From Pseudomonas sp. Bout1 (GTDB lineage: Bacteria > Pseudomonadota > Gammaproteobacteria > Pseudomonadales > Pseudomonadaceae), in contig NZ_JAVIWK010000001.1 in NCBI RefSeq assembly GCF_034314165.1, positions 1,751,001 to 1,815,000 on the forward strand: 64,000 nt of DNA. The letters run 5' to 3'. Of the stretch, positions 53,035 to 62,887 are shown piece after piece (the stretch's first letter is position 1; each line of letters opens with the position of its first letter). Under the pieces are notes generated by a model. It made no database searches. It worked only from the letters and a program-made list of their open reading frames with translations, and was not told the DNA's origin. The translations under genes were made by a program, and so were the position numbers.

Positions 53035-53142
53035 CAGTTGTCGAGCGCCAGCGAGGCTACGTCTGCCGCACCGCCGCTCTCGCGCCAGGCAAAGGACTGC
53101 GCCGCCCCCGACGCAGCCTCGCGGGGGCTCCACAGCTGCTAC
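53031..53142. repeat. REP-like repeat of a second family
   Basis: GTAGCAGTTGTCGAGCGCCAG faces its degenerate complement CTCGCGGGGGCTCCACAGCTGCTAC ending at 53142, with GAGGCTACGTC/GACGCAGCCTC between. The head differs from the other REPIN-like elements here. Confidence 0.75.
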
Positions 53143-53292
53143 ACAAAAACATCGGGTGTGTCTCACTACGTGTTTGCGGGCTCTAGATTCTGCTTATTCC
53201 ATTAAGCGATAAGCACCACACTTTGCGTGATATGGCCCGCCAGCCTTTCCCGGTATGATGGGCGCCCCCGCAGTCTGGATTGCGAATACGCC

Positions 53293-54195
53293 ATGACCTT
53301 GCAGTACCCCACCATCGCCGATTGCGTCGGCAACACCCCGCTGGTCCGCTTGCAGCGCCTGCCGGGCAACACCAGCAACACCTTGTTGCTCAAGCTCGAA
53401 GGGAACAACCCGGCCGGCTCGGTCAAGGACCGCCCGGCGTTGTCGATGATCACCCGCGCCGAGTTGCGTGGGCAGATCAAGCCCGGCGACACCCTGATCG
53501 AAGCCACCTCCGGTAACACCGGGATTGCCCTGGCCATGGCCGCGGCGATCAAGGGCTACAAGATGGTTCTGATCATGCCCGACAACGGCAGCGCCGAGCG
53601 CAAGGCGGCGATGACCGCCTATGGCGCCGAGCTGATCCTGGTCACCCAGGAAGAAGGCATGGAAGGCGCGCGCGACCTCGCCGAGCGTATGGCTGCCGAA
53701 GGCCGTGGCCTGGTGCTGGACCAGTTCGCCAATGGGGATAACCCCGAGGCGCACTACACCACCACCGGCCCGGAAATCTGGCGCCAGACCCAGGGCACCA
53801 TCACCCACTTTGTGAGTTCGATGGGCACCACTGGCACCATCATGGGCAACTCGCGCTACCTCAAGGAGCAGAACCCCGACATCCAGATCGTCGGCCTGCA
53901 ACCCATGGAAGGCGCGTCGATCCCGGGGATCCGTCGTTGGCCCGAAGAGTACTTGCCGAAAATTTATAACGCGGCTCGCGTCGATCGCATCATCGACATG
54001 GCCCAGCGTGAAGCCGAAGACACCACCCGCCGTCTGGCCCGTGAAGAAGGCATCTTCTGCGGCGTGTCGTCCGGTGGTGCGGTGGCCGGGATGTTGCGCT
54101 TGTCCCAGGAGTTGGAAAACGCGGTGATCGTCGCGATCATCTGTGACCGTGGCGACCGTTACCTGTCGACCGGCATTTTCGACGCGCCCAACTGA
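53293..54195 (+). CDS. cysM: Cysteine synthase B
   Basis: This 300-residue PLP enzyme has the Lys in [14 protein letters not shown], the substrate loop TSGNTGI and the phosphate loop MGTTGTIMG. The VKDR form marks CysM, which can use thiosulfate as well as sulfide. The start at 53293 ([17 protein letters not shown]) is the family N-terminus. The stop overlaps the rlmD start (TGATG). Confidence 0.94.
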   Translation: MTLQYPTIADCVGNTPLVRLQRLPGNTSNTLLLKLEGNNPAGSVKDRPALSMITRAELRGQIKPGDTLIEATSGNTGIALAMAAAIKGYKMVLIMPDNGSAERKAAMTAYGAELILVTQEEGMEGARDLAERMAAEGRGLVLDQFANGDNPEAHYTTTGPEIWRQTQGTITHFVSSMGTTGTIMGNSRYLKEQNPDIQIVGLQPMEGASIPGIRRWPEEYLPKIYNAARVDRIIDMAQREAEDTTRRLAREEGIFCGVSSGGAVAGMLRLSQELENAVIVAIICDRGDRYLSTGIFDAPN

Positions 54196-55547
54196 TGGCC
54201 AAGCACGAGAGAGGCCTGCGCTTCCAACCGACGGGCGGCAGCCGGGCCCCACAGATCCCTGTAGGCAAGAAGCAGCGCCTGACCATCGAGCGCCTGGCCA
54301 ACGACGGCCGCGGCATCGTGTTCTTTGAAGGCCGCACCTGGTTTGTGGTGGGTGCCCTGGCCGGTGAAGAGGTTGAAGCCCGGGTGTTGGGCGCCCACGG
54401 CAAAGTGGTCGAAGCGCGCACCGAGCGAGTCTTTACCGCCAGCGAACTGCGCCGCCCGGCACCCTGTGTGCATGCCGGCCGCTGCGGCGGTTGCAGCCTG
54501 CAACACTTGCCCCATGACGAACAACTTGCCCTGAAACAGCGCATGCTCGCCGAGCAATTATCCCGCGTGGCAGGTGTCGAACCCCAAGAGTGGGCCGCGC
54601 CTTTGAGCGGGCCGGAATTCGGCTACCGCCGCCGTGCCCGCGTGGCCGTGCGCTGGGATGCCAAGGCGAAGAAACTTGAGGTGGGCTTGCGCGCCGTGGC
54701 CAGCCAGGACATCGTCGCCATCGACGATTGCCCCGTGCTGGTACAGGCCTTGCAGCCGATCATGCAGCGCTTGCCAAACATGCTGCGGCGCTTGAGCAAA
54801 CCTCAGGCGTTGGGGCATGTGGAATTGTTCAGTGGCTCGTCGATTGCCGTGTTGTTGCGACACATGGCGCCCTTGTCCGAAGCGGACCTGACGATCCTGC
54901 AGGAATTTTGCACGTTCCATGAAGCGCAACTGTGGCTGCATGGCGAGGGCCAACCGCAGCCGTTCGAACCAGACCAGGCCTTGGGCTATCGTCTGGAACA
55001 GTGGGATTTGCAGTTGGCATACCGCCCGGGAGACTTTGTGCAGGTCAACGCCTTGGTCAACACGGCGATGGTCGCCCAGGCCCTGGAATGGCTGGCGCCC
55101 AAGCCCGACGAGCGGGTGCTGGATTTGTTTTGTGGCTTGGGCAACTTCGCCCTGCCGCTGGCCCGCCAAGTGCGGGAAGTAGTGGCGGTGGAAGGCGTAC
55201 AGGCCATGGTGGACCGGGCAGCGCAGAATGCTGTCAGCAATAATTTGCATAACGTGCAGTTTTTTCAGGCCGATTTGTCCCAGCCTTTGACCGACGCGGA
55301 ATGGGCCCAACAGGGCTTTTCTGCGGTACTCTTGGACCCACCCCGCGATGGTGCCCTGGAGGTTGTGCGCAAGCTCGCCACCCTGGGGGCTGATCGCCTG
55401 GTGTATGTGTCCTGCAACCCAGCCACGCTGGCGCGGGACACGGTCGAGTTGGTCAAGCAAGGCTACCGGCTAAAACGTGCCGGGATCCTCGACATGTTTC
55501 CCCAGACGGCCCATGTCGAGGCCATGGCGTTATTTGAAGCGGGCTAG
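54195..55547 (+). CDS. rlmD: 23S rRNA (uracil-1939-C5)-methyltransferase RlmD
   Basis: This 450-residue enzyme has a TRAM domain, an iron-sulfur Cys cluster ([12 protein letters not shown] plus a later Cys in IDDCPVL), the SAM motif [15 protein letters not shown], and the catalytic Cys in [13 protein letters not shown]. It methylates U1939 of 23S rRNA. It is translationally coupled to cysM and precedes relA, an order common in pseudomonads. Confidence 0.94.
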   Translation: MAKHERGLRFQPTGGSRAPQIPVGKKQRLTIERLANDGRGIVFFEGRTWFVVGALAGEEVEARVLGAHGKVVEARTERVFTASELRRPAPCVHAGRCGGCSLQHLPHDEQLALKQRMLAEQLSRVAGVEPQEWAAPLSGPEFGYRRRARVAVRWDAKAKKLEVGLRAVASQDIVAIDDCPVLVQALQPIMQRLPNMLRRLSKPQALGHVELFSGSSIAVLLRHMAPLSEADLTILQEFCTFHEAQLWLHGEGQPQPFEPDQALGYRLEQWDLQLAYRPGDFVQVNALVNTAMVAQALEWLAPKPDERVLDLFCGLGNFALPLARQVREVVAVEGVQAMVDRAAQNAVSNNLHNVQFFQADLSQPLTDAEWAQQGFSAVLLDPPRDGALEVVRKLATLGADRLVYVSCNPATLARDTVELVKQGYRLKRAGILDMFPQTAHVEAMALFEAG

Positions 55548-55588
55548 GATGCCCGTTTAATCCGACTGGCCTGCATCTCCTGGGCCTG

Positions 55589-55633
55589 TGACCTGCCAGG
55601 GAGCGTGCACGAGCTTTTTTGTAAAGCAGGTCA
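55589..55633 (+). promoter_or_regulatory. Inverted repeat in the relA leader
   Basis: TGACCTGC (55589-55596) and GCAGGTCA (55626-55633) are perfect arms across 29 bases that include a T-run. It ends 49 bases before the relA start and could be a leader hairpin or a regulator site. Confidence 0.35.
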
Positions 55634-55682
55634 GCGATGATTTTGACGCACTAAAAGGTGCGTCGTAGGGAAGGTAAGCAAG

Positions 55683-57926
55683 ATGGTACAGGTGAGAGCA
55701 CACCAGCCGATCAACACCGACGGCAGTATCAATCTCGAGGCATGGCTGGATCATGCCGTCAGTGTCGACCCGGCACTGGACCGTGAAGCCTTGAAAGCAG
55801 CCTGCGAGTTCGCTCGTGAGTCTGAACAGCAAGACAATGCGGCGAAGAACCTGTGGGCCGAAGGCACTTCAAGCTTTCGCACCGGGTTGGAAATCGCCGA
55901 GATCCTCGCCGATCTCAAGCTCGATCAGGATTCACTGATCGCGGCGGTGCTGTATCGCGGCGTGCGCGAAGGGCATATTCAATTGCCCACCGTCAGCCAG
56001 CGTTTTGGCACCGTGGTGGCCAAGCTGATCGACGGCGTGCTGCGCATGGCGGCGATCAGTGCCAGCCTCAGCCCGCGCCAGTCCATGGTGCTGGGCACCC
56101 AGGGCCAGGTGGAAAACCTGCGCAAGATGCTGGTGGCGATGGTCGACGACGTACGCGTCGCGCTGATCAAGCTGGCCGAACGTACCTGCGCGATTCGTGC
56201 GGTGAAAACCGCCGACGACGAAAAGCGCAACCGCGTCGCCCGCGAGGTGTTCGACATCTACGCGCCACTGGCCCACCGCCTGGGCATCGGCCATATCAAG
56301 TGGGAGCTGGAGGACTTGTCCTTCCGTTACCTGGAGCCCGACCAATACAAACAGATTGCCACGCTGCTCCATGAGCGGCGGCTCGACCGTGAGCGTTTCA
56401 TCGCCGACGTGATGAGCCAATTGCGCACGGAGTTGCAGGCCACCGGTGTTGAAGCTGACATCAGCGGCCGGGCCAAACACATCTATTCCATCTGGCGCAA
56501 AATGCAGCGCAAGGGCCTGGCCTTCAGCCAGATCTACGACGTGCGCGCCGTGCGGGTGCTGGTGCCGGAAATGCGCGACTGCTACACCGCGCTGGGTATC
56601 GTCCACACACTGTGGCGGCACATCCCCAAGGAATTCGACGACTACATCGCCAACCCCAAGGAAAACGGTTACCGCTCGTTGCATACGGCAGTGATCGGCC
56701 CCGAAGGCAAGGTGCTGGAAGTGCAGATCCGCACCCACGCCATGCATGAAGAGGCGGAGCTGGGGGTATGCGCGCACTGGCGCTACAAGGGCACCGACGT
56801 CAAGGCCGGGTCCAACCAGTACGAAGAGAAAATCTCCTGGTTGCGCCAGGTGCTGGAATGGCACGAAGAACTGGGCGACATCGGCGGCCTGGCCGACCAG
56901 CTGCGGGTGGATATCGAGCCCGACCGGGTCTATATCTTCACCCCTGACGGCCATGCGATCGACCTGCCCAAGGGCTCCACGCCGCTGGATTTTGCCTACC
57001 GCGTGCACACCGAGATCGGCCACAACTGCCGTGGCGCGAAGATCAACGGGCGCATCGTGCCGCTCAACTACAGCCTGCAAACCGGTGAACAGGTCGAGAT
57101 CATCACCAGCAAGCACGGTACGCCGAGCCGCGACTGGTTGAACCCGAACCTGGGCTACATCACCACGTCCCGGGCGCGGGCGAAGATTGTCCACTGGTTC
57201 AAATTGCAGGCGCGTGACCAGAACGTCGCCGCCGGCAAAACCTTGCTTGAGCGCGAGTTGGGCCGCCTGGGCTTGCCGCAGGTGGACTTCGACAAGCTGG
57301 CCGAAAAGGCCAACATGAAGATCGCCGAAGACATGTTCGCCGCCCTCGGTGCCGGCGATCTGCGCCTGGCGCAGTTGGTCAATCTGGCCCAGCAACTGGT
57401 TGAACCGGAGCGTGGCAGCGAGCAACTGGAACTGATTCCACGCAAGGCCACGGGCTACAAGCCGGGCAAGCGGGGCGATATCCAGATCCAGGGCGTCGGC
57501 AACCTGATGACGCAAATGGCCGGTTGTTGCCAGCCATTGCCGGGCGACGCCATCGTCGGTTACATCACTCAAGGCCGCGGGGTGAGCATTCACCGTCAGG
57601 ACTGTGCCTCGGTGTTGCAACTGGGCGGGCGCGAGCCGGAGCGGATCATCCAGGTCAGCTGGGGCCCGGTGCCGGTGTTGACCTACCCGGTAGACATCGT
57701 CATCCGAGCCTACGACCGCTCCGGGCTGCTGCGTGATGTGTCGCAGGTGCTGCTCAACGAGCGGATCAACGTGCTGGCGGTCAACACCCGCTCGAATAAA
57801 GAGGACAACACGGCGTTGATGTCCCTGACCATCGAGATTCCGGGGCTGGACGCGTTGGGTCGGTTGCTGGGGCGTATTTCCCAGTTGCCGAACATCATTG
57901 AAACCCGGCGTAATCGCACGCCATAA
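55683..57926 (+). CDS. relA: (p)ppGpp synthetase RelA
   Basis: This 747-residue protein is the ribosome-linked stringent-response synthetase. The N-terminal hydrolase region lacks the HD pair (it reads LYRGVREGHI where SpoT has HDxxED), so it should synthesise but not degrade. The synthetase segment is IYDVRAVRVLVPEM, with NPKENGYRSLHTA; TGS begins VYIFTPDGHAIDLP; the zinc-finger region has MAGCCQPLPGD; an ACT domain ends the protein. Length matches RelA. Confidence 0.96.
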   Translation: MVQVRAHQPINTDGSINLEAWLDHAVSVDPALDREALKAACEFARESEQQDNAAKNLWAEGTSSFRTGLEIAEILADLKLDQDSLIAAVLYRGVREGHIQLPTVSQRFGTVVAKLIDGVLRMAAISASLSPRQSMVLGTQGQVENLRKMLVAMVDDVRVALIKLAERTCAIRAVKTADDEKRNRVAREVFDIYAPLAHRLGIGHIKWELEDLSFRYLEPDQYKQIATLLHERRLDRERFIADVMSQLRTELQATGVEADISGRAKHIYSIWRKMQRKGLAFSQIYDVRAVRVLVPEMRDCYTALGIVHTLWRHIPKEFDDYIANPKENGYRSLHTAVIGPEGKVLEVQIRTHAMHEEAELGVCAHWRYKGTDVKAGSNQYEEKISWLRQVLEWHEELGDIGGLADQLRVDIEPDRVYIFTPDGHAIDLPKGSTPLDFAYRVHTEIGHNCRGAKINGRIVPLNYSLQTGEQVEIITSKHGTPSRDWLNPNLGYITTSRARAKIVHWFKLQARDQNVAAGKTLLERELGRLGLPQVDFDKLAEKANMKIAEDMFAALGAGDLRLAQLVNLAQQLVEPERGSEQLELIPRKATGYKPGKRGDIQIQGVGNLMTQMAGCCQPLPGDAIVGYITQGRGVSIHRQDCASVLQLGGREPERIIQVSWGPVPVLTYPVDIVIRAYDRSGLLRDVSQVLLNERINVLAVNTRSNKEDNTALMSLTIEIPGLDALGRLLGRISQLPNIIETRRNRTP

Positions 57927-57936
57927 CCCATTTTTT

Positions 57937-58040
57937 TGTGGGAGCCGGGCTTGTGTGGGAGCTGGCTTGCCTGCGATGCAGACGCCTCGGTATTTCAGAT
58001 GTATTGAGTCGATGGCATCGCAGGCAAGCCAGCTCCCACA
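57937..58040. repeat. REPIN-like palindrome with a doubled head
   Basis: TGTGGGAGCTGGCTTGCCTG (57953) faces its complement ending CCAGCTCCCACA at 58040. A partial extra head TGTGGGAGCCGGGCTTG (57937-57953) sits in front. It lies between relA and mazG. Confidence 0.85.
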
Positions 58041-58062
58041 GAACACCGATAGAGATTGATCG

Positions 58063-58896
58063 ATGTATTCACTTGAAGACCTGCTGCACCTGATGAACCG
58101 CCTGCGCGACCCGCAATACGGTTGCCCGTGGGACATCAAGCAAACCTACGCCACCATCGTCCCCCACACCCTGGAAGAAGCCTACGAAGTCGCCGACGCC
58201 ATCGAGCGCGGGGACTTTGATCACCTGCAGGGTGAACTGGGCGACCTGTTGTTCCAGGTGGTGTATTACAGCCAGCTGGCGCGGGAAGAAGGGCGCTTCG
58301 AATTCGCCGGGGTGATCGACAGCATCACCCGCAAGCTGATTCGTCGTCACCCGCATGTGTTTCCCACCGGCGATCTGTACGCACCGCTGGATATCCCGCA
58401 GTTGAGCGAAGAGCAGGTCAAGCAGCGCTGGGAGGAGATCAAGGCCGAGGAGCGTGCAGAAAAGTCCGACGCGCCAAAGCAATTATCCCTGCTGGATGAT
58501 GTGCCCATGGCCTTGCCGGCGCTTTCCCGCGCCGCCAAATTGCAAAAGCGTGCCGGGCAAGTCGGTTTTGACTGGCCGGCGGCGTTGCCGGTGGTGGATA
58601 ACGTGCGCGAAGAGCTGGATGAAGTGCTCCAAGCCATGGCCGACAATGACCCGGTAGCCATCGCCGATGAAGTGGGTGACCTGCTGTTTGCAGCGGTCAA
58701 CCTGGCCCGTCATCTGCAAGTTGACCCGGAAGCGGCCTTGCGTTTAGCCAACGCCAAATTCGAACGACGTTTCCGATTTATCGAACAGGCATTGCGCGAC
58801 ACGCACAAACCCATAGAAGATTGCACCCTCGAAGAGTTGGACGCCCTGTGGGGCGAAGCCAAACGCCAGGAAAAGAATCTGTCCAGCTGCGGCTGA
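58063..58896 (+). CDS. mazG: Nucleoside triphosphate pyrophosphohydrolase MazG
   Basis: This 277-residue protein has two MazG domains, with EEAYEVADAIERGDFDHLQGE-type metal-binding helices in the first and VREELDEVL with ADEVGDLLFAAVNLAR in the second. MazG degrades NTPs and, in E. coli, lowers ppGpp. Standing next to relA suits that role. Length agrees with E. coli MazG (263) plus a slightly longer linker. Confidence 0.94.
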   Translation: MYSLEDLLHLMNRLRDPQYGCPWDIKQTYATIVPHTLEEAYEVADAIERGDFDHLQGELGDLLFQVVYYSQLAREEGRFEFAGVIDSITRKLIRRHPHVFPTGDLYAPLDIPQLSEEQVKQRWEEIKAEERAEKSDAPKQLSLLDDVPMALPALSRAAKLQKRAGQVGFDWPAALPVVDNVREELDEVLQAMADNDPVAIADEVGDLLFAAVNLARHLQVDPEAALRLANAKFERRFRFIEQALRDTHKPIEDCTLEELDALWGEAKRQEKNLSSCG

Positions 58897-58921
58897 ACCG
58901 TTGCCCAAGTGAGTAAGCACC

Positions 58922-59467
58922 ATGAGCATTTCCCTTCGCGACCAGTTGCTCAAAGCAGGCCTGGTCAACCAAAAGCAGGCCAAACAGGTCGGCAAAGAGA
59001 AACAGAAGCAGCAGCGCCTGGTGCATAAAGGCCAGGTTACGGCCGACGATAGCCAGGCGCGCCTGGCCATTGAAGCGCATGCCGAGAAGGTCAAGCGTGA
59101 CCAGGAGCTGAACCGCCAGCACCAGGAAAAAGCCGAGGCCAAGGCCCGCGTGGCCCAGGTCAAGCAGTTGATCGAAACCTCGCGCCTGCCCAAGCTGACC
59201 ACCGAGGACTACTACAACTTCGTGGATGACAAGAAGGTCAAGCGCCTGTCGGTCAACACCTTGATGCGCAACAAGTTGAGCAACGGCTCCCTGGCGATCG
59301 TGCATCACGGTGGCGGCTATGAAGTAATCCCGCGTGAGGCGGCGCTGAAGATCCAGGAGCGGGCACCTGAGCGTATCGTCCAGATGAACGTCCTGACCGA
59401 GAGCCAGGTACCGGATGAGGATGATCCATACGCCGCGTACCAGATCCCTGATGACCTGATGTGGTAA
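58922..59467 (+). CDS. DUF2058 protein
   Basis: This 181-residue soluble protein starts MSISLRDQLLKAGLVNQKQAK, then a Lys/Gln-rich coiled-coil-like region (about 20-90), and a conserved C-terminal part with YNFVDDKKVKRLSVN and DDPYAAYQIPDDLMW. This is the DUF2058 pattern (E. coli YaiL-like). Function unknown. It follows mazG by 25 bases and ends before a strong terminator. Confidence 0.9.
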   Translation: MSISLRDQLLKAGLVNQKQAKQVGKEKQKQQRLVHKGQVTADDSQARLAIEAHAEKVKRDQELNRQHQEKAEAKARVAQVKQLIETSRLPKLTTEDYYNFVDDKKVKRLSVNTLMRNKLSNGSLAIVHHGGGYEVIPREAALKIQERAPERIVQMNVLTESQVPDEDDPYAAYQIPDDLMW

Positions 59468-59484
59468 CACGTTAGAAACCACAG

Positions 59485-59546
59485 TGTAGCGAGGGAGCTT
59501 GTTGTGGTGAGCGGGCTTGCCCCGCGCTGGGCTGCGAAGCAGCCCC
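59485..59546. repeat. Single REP arm with a doubled head
   Basis: TGTAGCGAGGGAGCTTGTTG and TGGTGAGCGGGCTTGCC stand in tandem, followed by GCTGGGCTGCGAAGCAGCCCC. The opposite arm of a REPIN is missing. Confidence 0.75.
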
Positions 59547-59559
59547 AATAATTCCCCTA

Positions 59560-59596
59560 AAACACAAACCCCGCTCAAAAGGCGGGGTTTGTGTTT
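59560..59596 (+). terminator. Intrinsic terminator after the mazG-DUF2058 unit
   Basis: AAACACAAACCCCGC and GCGGGGTTTGTGTTT are perfect 15-base arms around 7 bases. The A- and T-rich outer stem suits termination on either strand. Confidence 0.93.
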
Positions 59597-59645
59597 ATAG
59601 ATACTCCAGCTGCGTGGGGCTGGGTGTCTACAGGATTTCAGAGTT

Positions 59646-59834
59646 TCAGGAGCTTTGCGCCTGGCGTTTCATCTCAAGGGTCTCGAGCTCGTTTTTATAA
59701 TTATGAGCTTCGGTCTCGTCGTGAAACATGCCGACCAGCAGGTCCTGCTGGTGTACATCCCAGATGTGAATCCCGTGGGCTACCGCTTCATGGGACATAT
59801 GGTCATCGTCGCGTTCAGTTACTTTTACAGTCAT
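59646..59834 (-). CDS. Small protein of unknown function (62 aa)
   Basis: This 62-residue protein starts MTVKVTERDDDHMSHEAVAHG, with GGAG 7 bases upstream. It is His- and Asp-rich in the N-terminal half and has a helical end (EAHNYKNELETLEMKRQ). It resembles short DUF-type cytosolic proteins of pseudomonads; no function is known to me. The following terminator may serve it too. Confidence 0.75.
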   Translation of the reverse strand: MTVKVTERDDDHMSHEAVAHGIHIWDVHQQDLLVGMFHDETEAHNYKNELETLEMKRQAQSS

Positions 59835-60042
59835 CTGCTTGCTCCAATCTCTGGTTGACCTGCGGCAAGGCGTCGCAGGCCTTTGTTATATGGTTTGTTA
59901 GCTTGCTAAGTAAATAAGCAACATTTGCAACACACCTTTACAGAAACTGGAACAATCTCCGGGCCCGCGTAAACCGTGACATTGCGTCGCAGGGCGCTGA
60001 GTTTTATGACAAAAGTTTCATGTTGATGTCAGGTAACAGGCG

Positions 60043-60067
60043 AAAAAAAGCCCCGCAGATGCGAGGC
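60043..60067 (-). terminator. Intrinsic terminator of the purM-purN-DUF3108 unit
   Basis: GCCCCGC and GCGAGGC pair with one mismatch around AGAT. Seven A before it read as a U-run on the minus strand, 20 bases after the DUF3108 stop. Confidence 0.85.
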
Positions 60068-60086
60068 TCTTTTAATGCACAGGGGA

Positions 60087-60800
60087 TCAGTTGCCTTTGA
60101 CAGCCTTGCCGTCAACGGTACCGTCTTGCAGCATGATGTTGTATTCCTTGCCGTCGGTCTCGACCTGGCGCAGGGCAACCAGCAGGCCACCCCAATCCTT
60201 GGCAAACCACATTTGGGTAATGCGCTTGCTTTGAGTCGGGTCACGCACGCGCTCGACCTTGATCGCGTCGATGGAGCCGGCTTTGGTCTGGACCTTTTCC
60301 GGGCCGATCACGCGAAAGTCGTAGGTGTCGGTATCAGTACCTTCGACCACGCGGTAGCTCATGCTTTTTTTGCCGGCGGCCACATCGCGTTGCAGGGCAA
60401 GCTGGTAGGTCGACTTGTCCATCATGCCGCTTTCAAGGGCGACATTGACCGGGTCCTTGTTTTCGAAGCCGGTGACCTTGTTGGCCGTGCGGTCGAAGTC
60501 CAGGTTGATCTTCTTCGCCTTGCCCAGGCCGCCGCGTTCGAAGGTATAGCTCTGCGGCTGCAGGGCGTCCTTGTCAAAGCGGATCACGCTGGTTTCAGAC
60601 AGGCTGGCGATCATCATGGAAGCCTTGAAATTCAAGGTCCAGGTGCCGTTGTCATTCTTGGTCAGGCTGCGTTCTGCCGAGCCACTCATGGGCAACTGTT
60701 TCCAGTCGGCGGTGTAGCTGGCGGAGAAAGGGTGAAGGTCTGCCGCTTGCACGGCAGGCAAGGCGAACAGCGCAAAAGCGAAGAGCAGGGCGCGACGCAT
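60087..60800 (-). CDS. DUF3108 periplasmic protein
   Basis: This 237-residue protein has a signal peptide (MRRALLFAFALFALPAVQA) and a beta-rich mature part with FSASYTADWKQLPMSGSAER and QMWFAKDWGGLLVALRQ, the DUF3108 pattern. It follows purN by 8 bases in the same operon. Function unknown; a lipid- or glycan-binding barrel-like fold is suggested for the family. Confidence 0.88.
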   Translation of the reverse strand: MRRALLFAFALFALPAVQAADLHPFSASYTADWKQLPMSGSAERSLTKNDNGTWTLNFKASMMIASLSETSVIRFDKDALQPQSYTFERGGLGKAKKINLDFDRTANKVTGFENKDPVNVALESGMMDKSTYQLALQRDVAAGKKSMSYRVVEGTDTDTYDFRVIGPEKVQTKAGSIDAIKVERVRDPTQSKRITQMWFAKDWGGLLVALRQVETDGKEYNIMLQDGTVDGKAVKGN

Positions 60801-60808
60801 AAAGTCTC

Positions 60809-61471
60809 CTAGGTTCGAATCAAGTGGCCGCTGGCCGCCAGTAACTGACCGTCCATTAATGCACCGTGGTCGCCAAGAACCAACCGCCCCTCAGCGAACC
60901 AGCGAACAGCCAGCGGGTAAATCCTGTGTTCCTGGGTGTGAACCCGTTGCGCAAGCGTCTGCGCCGAGTCCGCAGACTCTACCGGAACTACTGCCTGTAC
61001 GACCAGAGGCCCGCCATCGAGTTCCTCGGTGACAAAGTGCACGCTGCAACCGTGCTCGGTGTCGCCGGCCTCCAGGGCGCGCTGGTGGGTGTGTAACCCT
61101 TTGTATTTGGGCAGCAGGGATGGGTGGATATTGAGCAGGCGCCCGTTGTAGTGGCGTACGAAATCGGCGCTGAGAATGCGCATGAAGCCGGCCAGTACCA
61201 CGAGTTTTGGATTGAAGGCGTCGATGAGTTCGATCAAGGCGCTGTCGAAGGCCTCGCGGCCTTCGAAAGCCTTGTGATCGAGGGAGCGGGTGTCAATACC
61301 CGCGTCCCTGGCGCGTTGCAGGCCGTAGGCGTCGCTGCGGTTGGAGACCACCGCAGCGATGCGCGCCGGGCTGTCGCAGGTCAGCGTGCTATCGATCAGG
61401 GCCTGCAAGTTACTGCCGGTGCCGGAGAGCAGCACCACGACATCACAGGTCTGGGACATCTGCCCTTGCAT
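60809..61471 (-). CDS. purN: Phosphoribosylglycinamide formyltransferase
   Basis: This 220-residue enzyme carries out the third step of purine synthesis, formylating GAR with 10-formyl-THF. VVVLLSGTGSNLQALID is the phosphate-binding start, and LLNIHPSLLPKYKGLHTHQ holds the catalytic His and substrate loop. The ATG at 61471 overlaps the purM stop (TGATG) and has AAGG 7 bases upstream; an ATG four codons later (MSQTCDVV) is the other option. Confidence 0.94.
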   Translation of the reverse strand: MQGQMSQTCDVVVLLSGTGSNLQALIDSTLTCDSPARIAAVVSNRSDAYGLQRARDAGIDTRSLDHKAFEGREAFDSALIELIDAFNPKLVVLAGFMRILSADFVRHYNGRLLNIHPSLLPKYKGLHTHQRALEAGDTEHGCSVHFVTEELDGGPLVVQAVVPVESADSAQTLAQRVHTQEHRIYPLAVRWFAEGRLVLGDHGALMDGQLLAASGHLIRT

Positions 61472-62529
61472 CAGTGTGCCTTGAGGTTCTTCAGTTCAAC
61501 CTGGGCAGCGCCTTCAGGGGCGGTGGCGATCTGGCCGATGACCCATGGCTGCTCGCCGGCTTCACGCAGGACGTTCAACGCTGTTTCAACGTGCTCTTGA
61601 GCCACGCAGATGACCATGCCCACGCCGCAGTTCAGCACGCGGTGCATCTCGGTTTCGTTGACGTTGCCTTGCTCTTGCAGCCAGTCGAAGACGGCCGGGC
61701 GCTGCCAGCTGGCCACGTCGACAATCGCCTGCGCGCCTTTAGGCAGTACACGCGGGATGTTGTCCAGCAGGCCGCCACCAGTGATGTGAGCCATGGCCTT
61801 GACCGCGCCGGTGTCCTTGATCAGCTTGAGCAACGGCTTCACGTAGATGCGGGTCGGGGCCATCAGCAGGTCGGTCAGAGGCTTGCCGTCGAGCTGGATG
61901 GTTTCGATGTCGGCGCCGGACACTTCGATGATCTTGCGGATCAACGAGTAGCCGTTGGAGTGCGGGCCCGACGATGGCAGGGCCAGCAGGGCGTCACCGG
62001 CAGCGACTTTGGAGCCGTCGATGATTTCGGATTTCTCTACAACGCCGACGCAGAAACCGGCCAGGTCGTAGTCTTCGCCTTCGTACATGCCTGGCATTTC
62101 AGCGGTTTCACCACCGACCAGGGAGCAGCCGGACAGTTCGCAGCCGGCGCCGATGCCGGTAACTACTTGGGTTGCGGTCTCGACGTTGAGCTTGCCGGTG
62201 GCGTAGTAGTCAAGGAAGAACAGCGGCTCGGCGCCGCACACCACCAGGTCGTTCACGCACATGGCAACCAGGTCGATGCCGATGCTGTCGTGCTTGTTCA
62301 GGTTCAGTGCCAGGCGCAGCTTGGTGCCCACACCGTCGGTGCCGGAGACCAGAACAGGCTGCTTGTAGCCGGCCGGGATCTCGCAGAGGGCGCCAAAACC
62401 GCCCAGGCCGCCCATGACTTCGGGGCGCGCAGTGCGCTTGGCGACGCTCTTGATGCGTTCGACCAATGCTTCACCGGCGTCGATGTCTACACCGGCGTCC
62501 TTGTAGCTCAGGGAGGGTTGCTTGCTCAT
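61471..62529 (-). CDS. purM: Phosphoribosylformylglycinamidine cyclo-ligase (AIR synthetase)
   Basis: This 352-residue enzyme makes aminoimidazole ribonucleotide. Motifs are [20 protein letters not shown] at the N-terminus, [23 protein letters not shown], and [18 protein letters not shown]. The start at 62529 ([13 protein letters not shown]) fits the family; the longer frame is not coding. It is the first gene of purM-purN-DUF3108. Confidence 0.95.
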   Translation of the reverse strand: MSKQPSLSYKDAGVDIDAGEALVERIKSVAKRTARPEVMGGLGGFGALCEIPAGYKQPVLVSGTDGVGTKLRLALNLNKHDSIGIDLVAMCVNDLVVCGAEPLFFLDYYATGKLNVETATQVVTGIGAGCELSGCSLVGGETAEMPGMYEGEDYDLAGFCVGVVEKSEIIDGSKVAAGDALLALPSSGPHSNGYSLIRKIIEVSGADIETIQLDGKPLTDLLMAPTRIYVKPLLKLIKDTGAVKAMAHITGGGLLDNIPRVLPKGAQAIVDVASWQRPAVFDWLQEQGNVNETEMHRVLNCGVGMVICVAQEHVETALNVLREAGEQPWVIGQIATAPEGAAQVELKNLKAH

Positions 62530-62887
62530 GATCCAGGCCTTTAGGGGGGATTTCTGGGTAACGACCGAATGCGGCGGGTGTACCGAAACTTGAGTTTCAG
62601 CATGGCCTGCCATTGACGGTCTGCGAAGGCGCGCGATTTTATCAGGCTTGAGGGGCAGCGGCCATCCTCGGGCCGACGGGCAGGGGCAATAGCTGTTAAA
62701 AAAATCGCTAATCGAGTCGGTCACGGGGCGTATTAAGGTATAGCCTTTAACTCGCTATCGTTATGACAGTACAAAAACTTACCGAGGCCCTGTGAATGTT
62801 TTGCCGGTCGCTGTGGTCACAGCCTTGCTCAACAGTGTTCACGCGGTCTGTTCCAACCGCTTATTTGCCGTTCGGGAATCTTTTTTC
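62530..62887. other. Gap between divergent purM and the DUF2066 gene
   Basis: These 358 bases should hold both promoters. No clear PurR-like palindrome, repeat or ORF with an SD was found. A T-rich stretch (62880-62886) precedes the DUF2066 start. Confidence 0.4.

Noticed and set aside
55932..58139. 735-codon open frame antisense to relA
   Set aside because: It lies opposite a full-length RelA with all domains, and its sequence is Gln/His/Val-rich as antisense frames here are. It also runs through a REPIN-like element.
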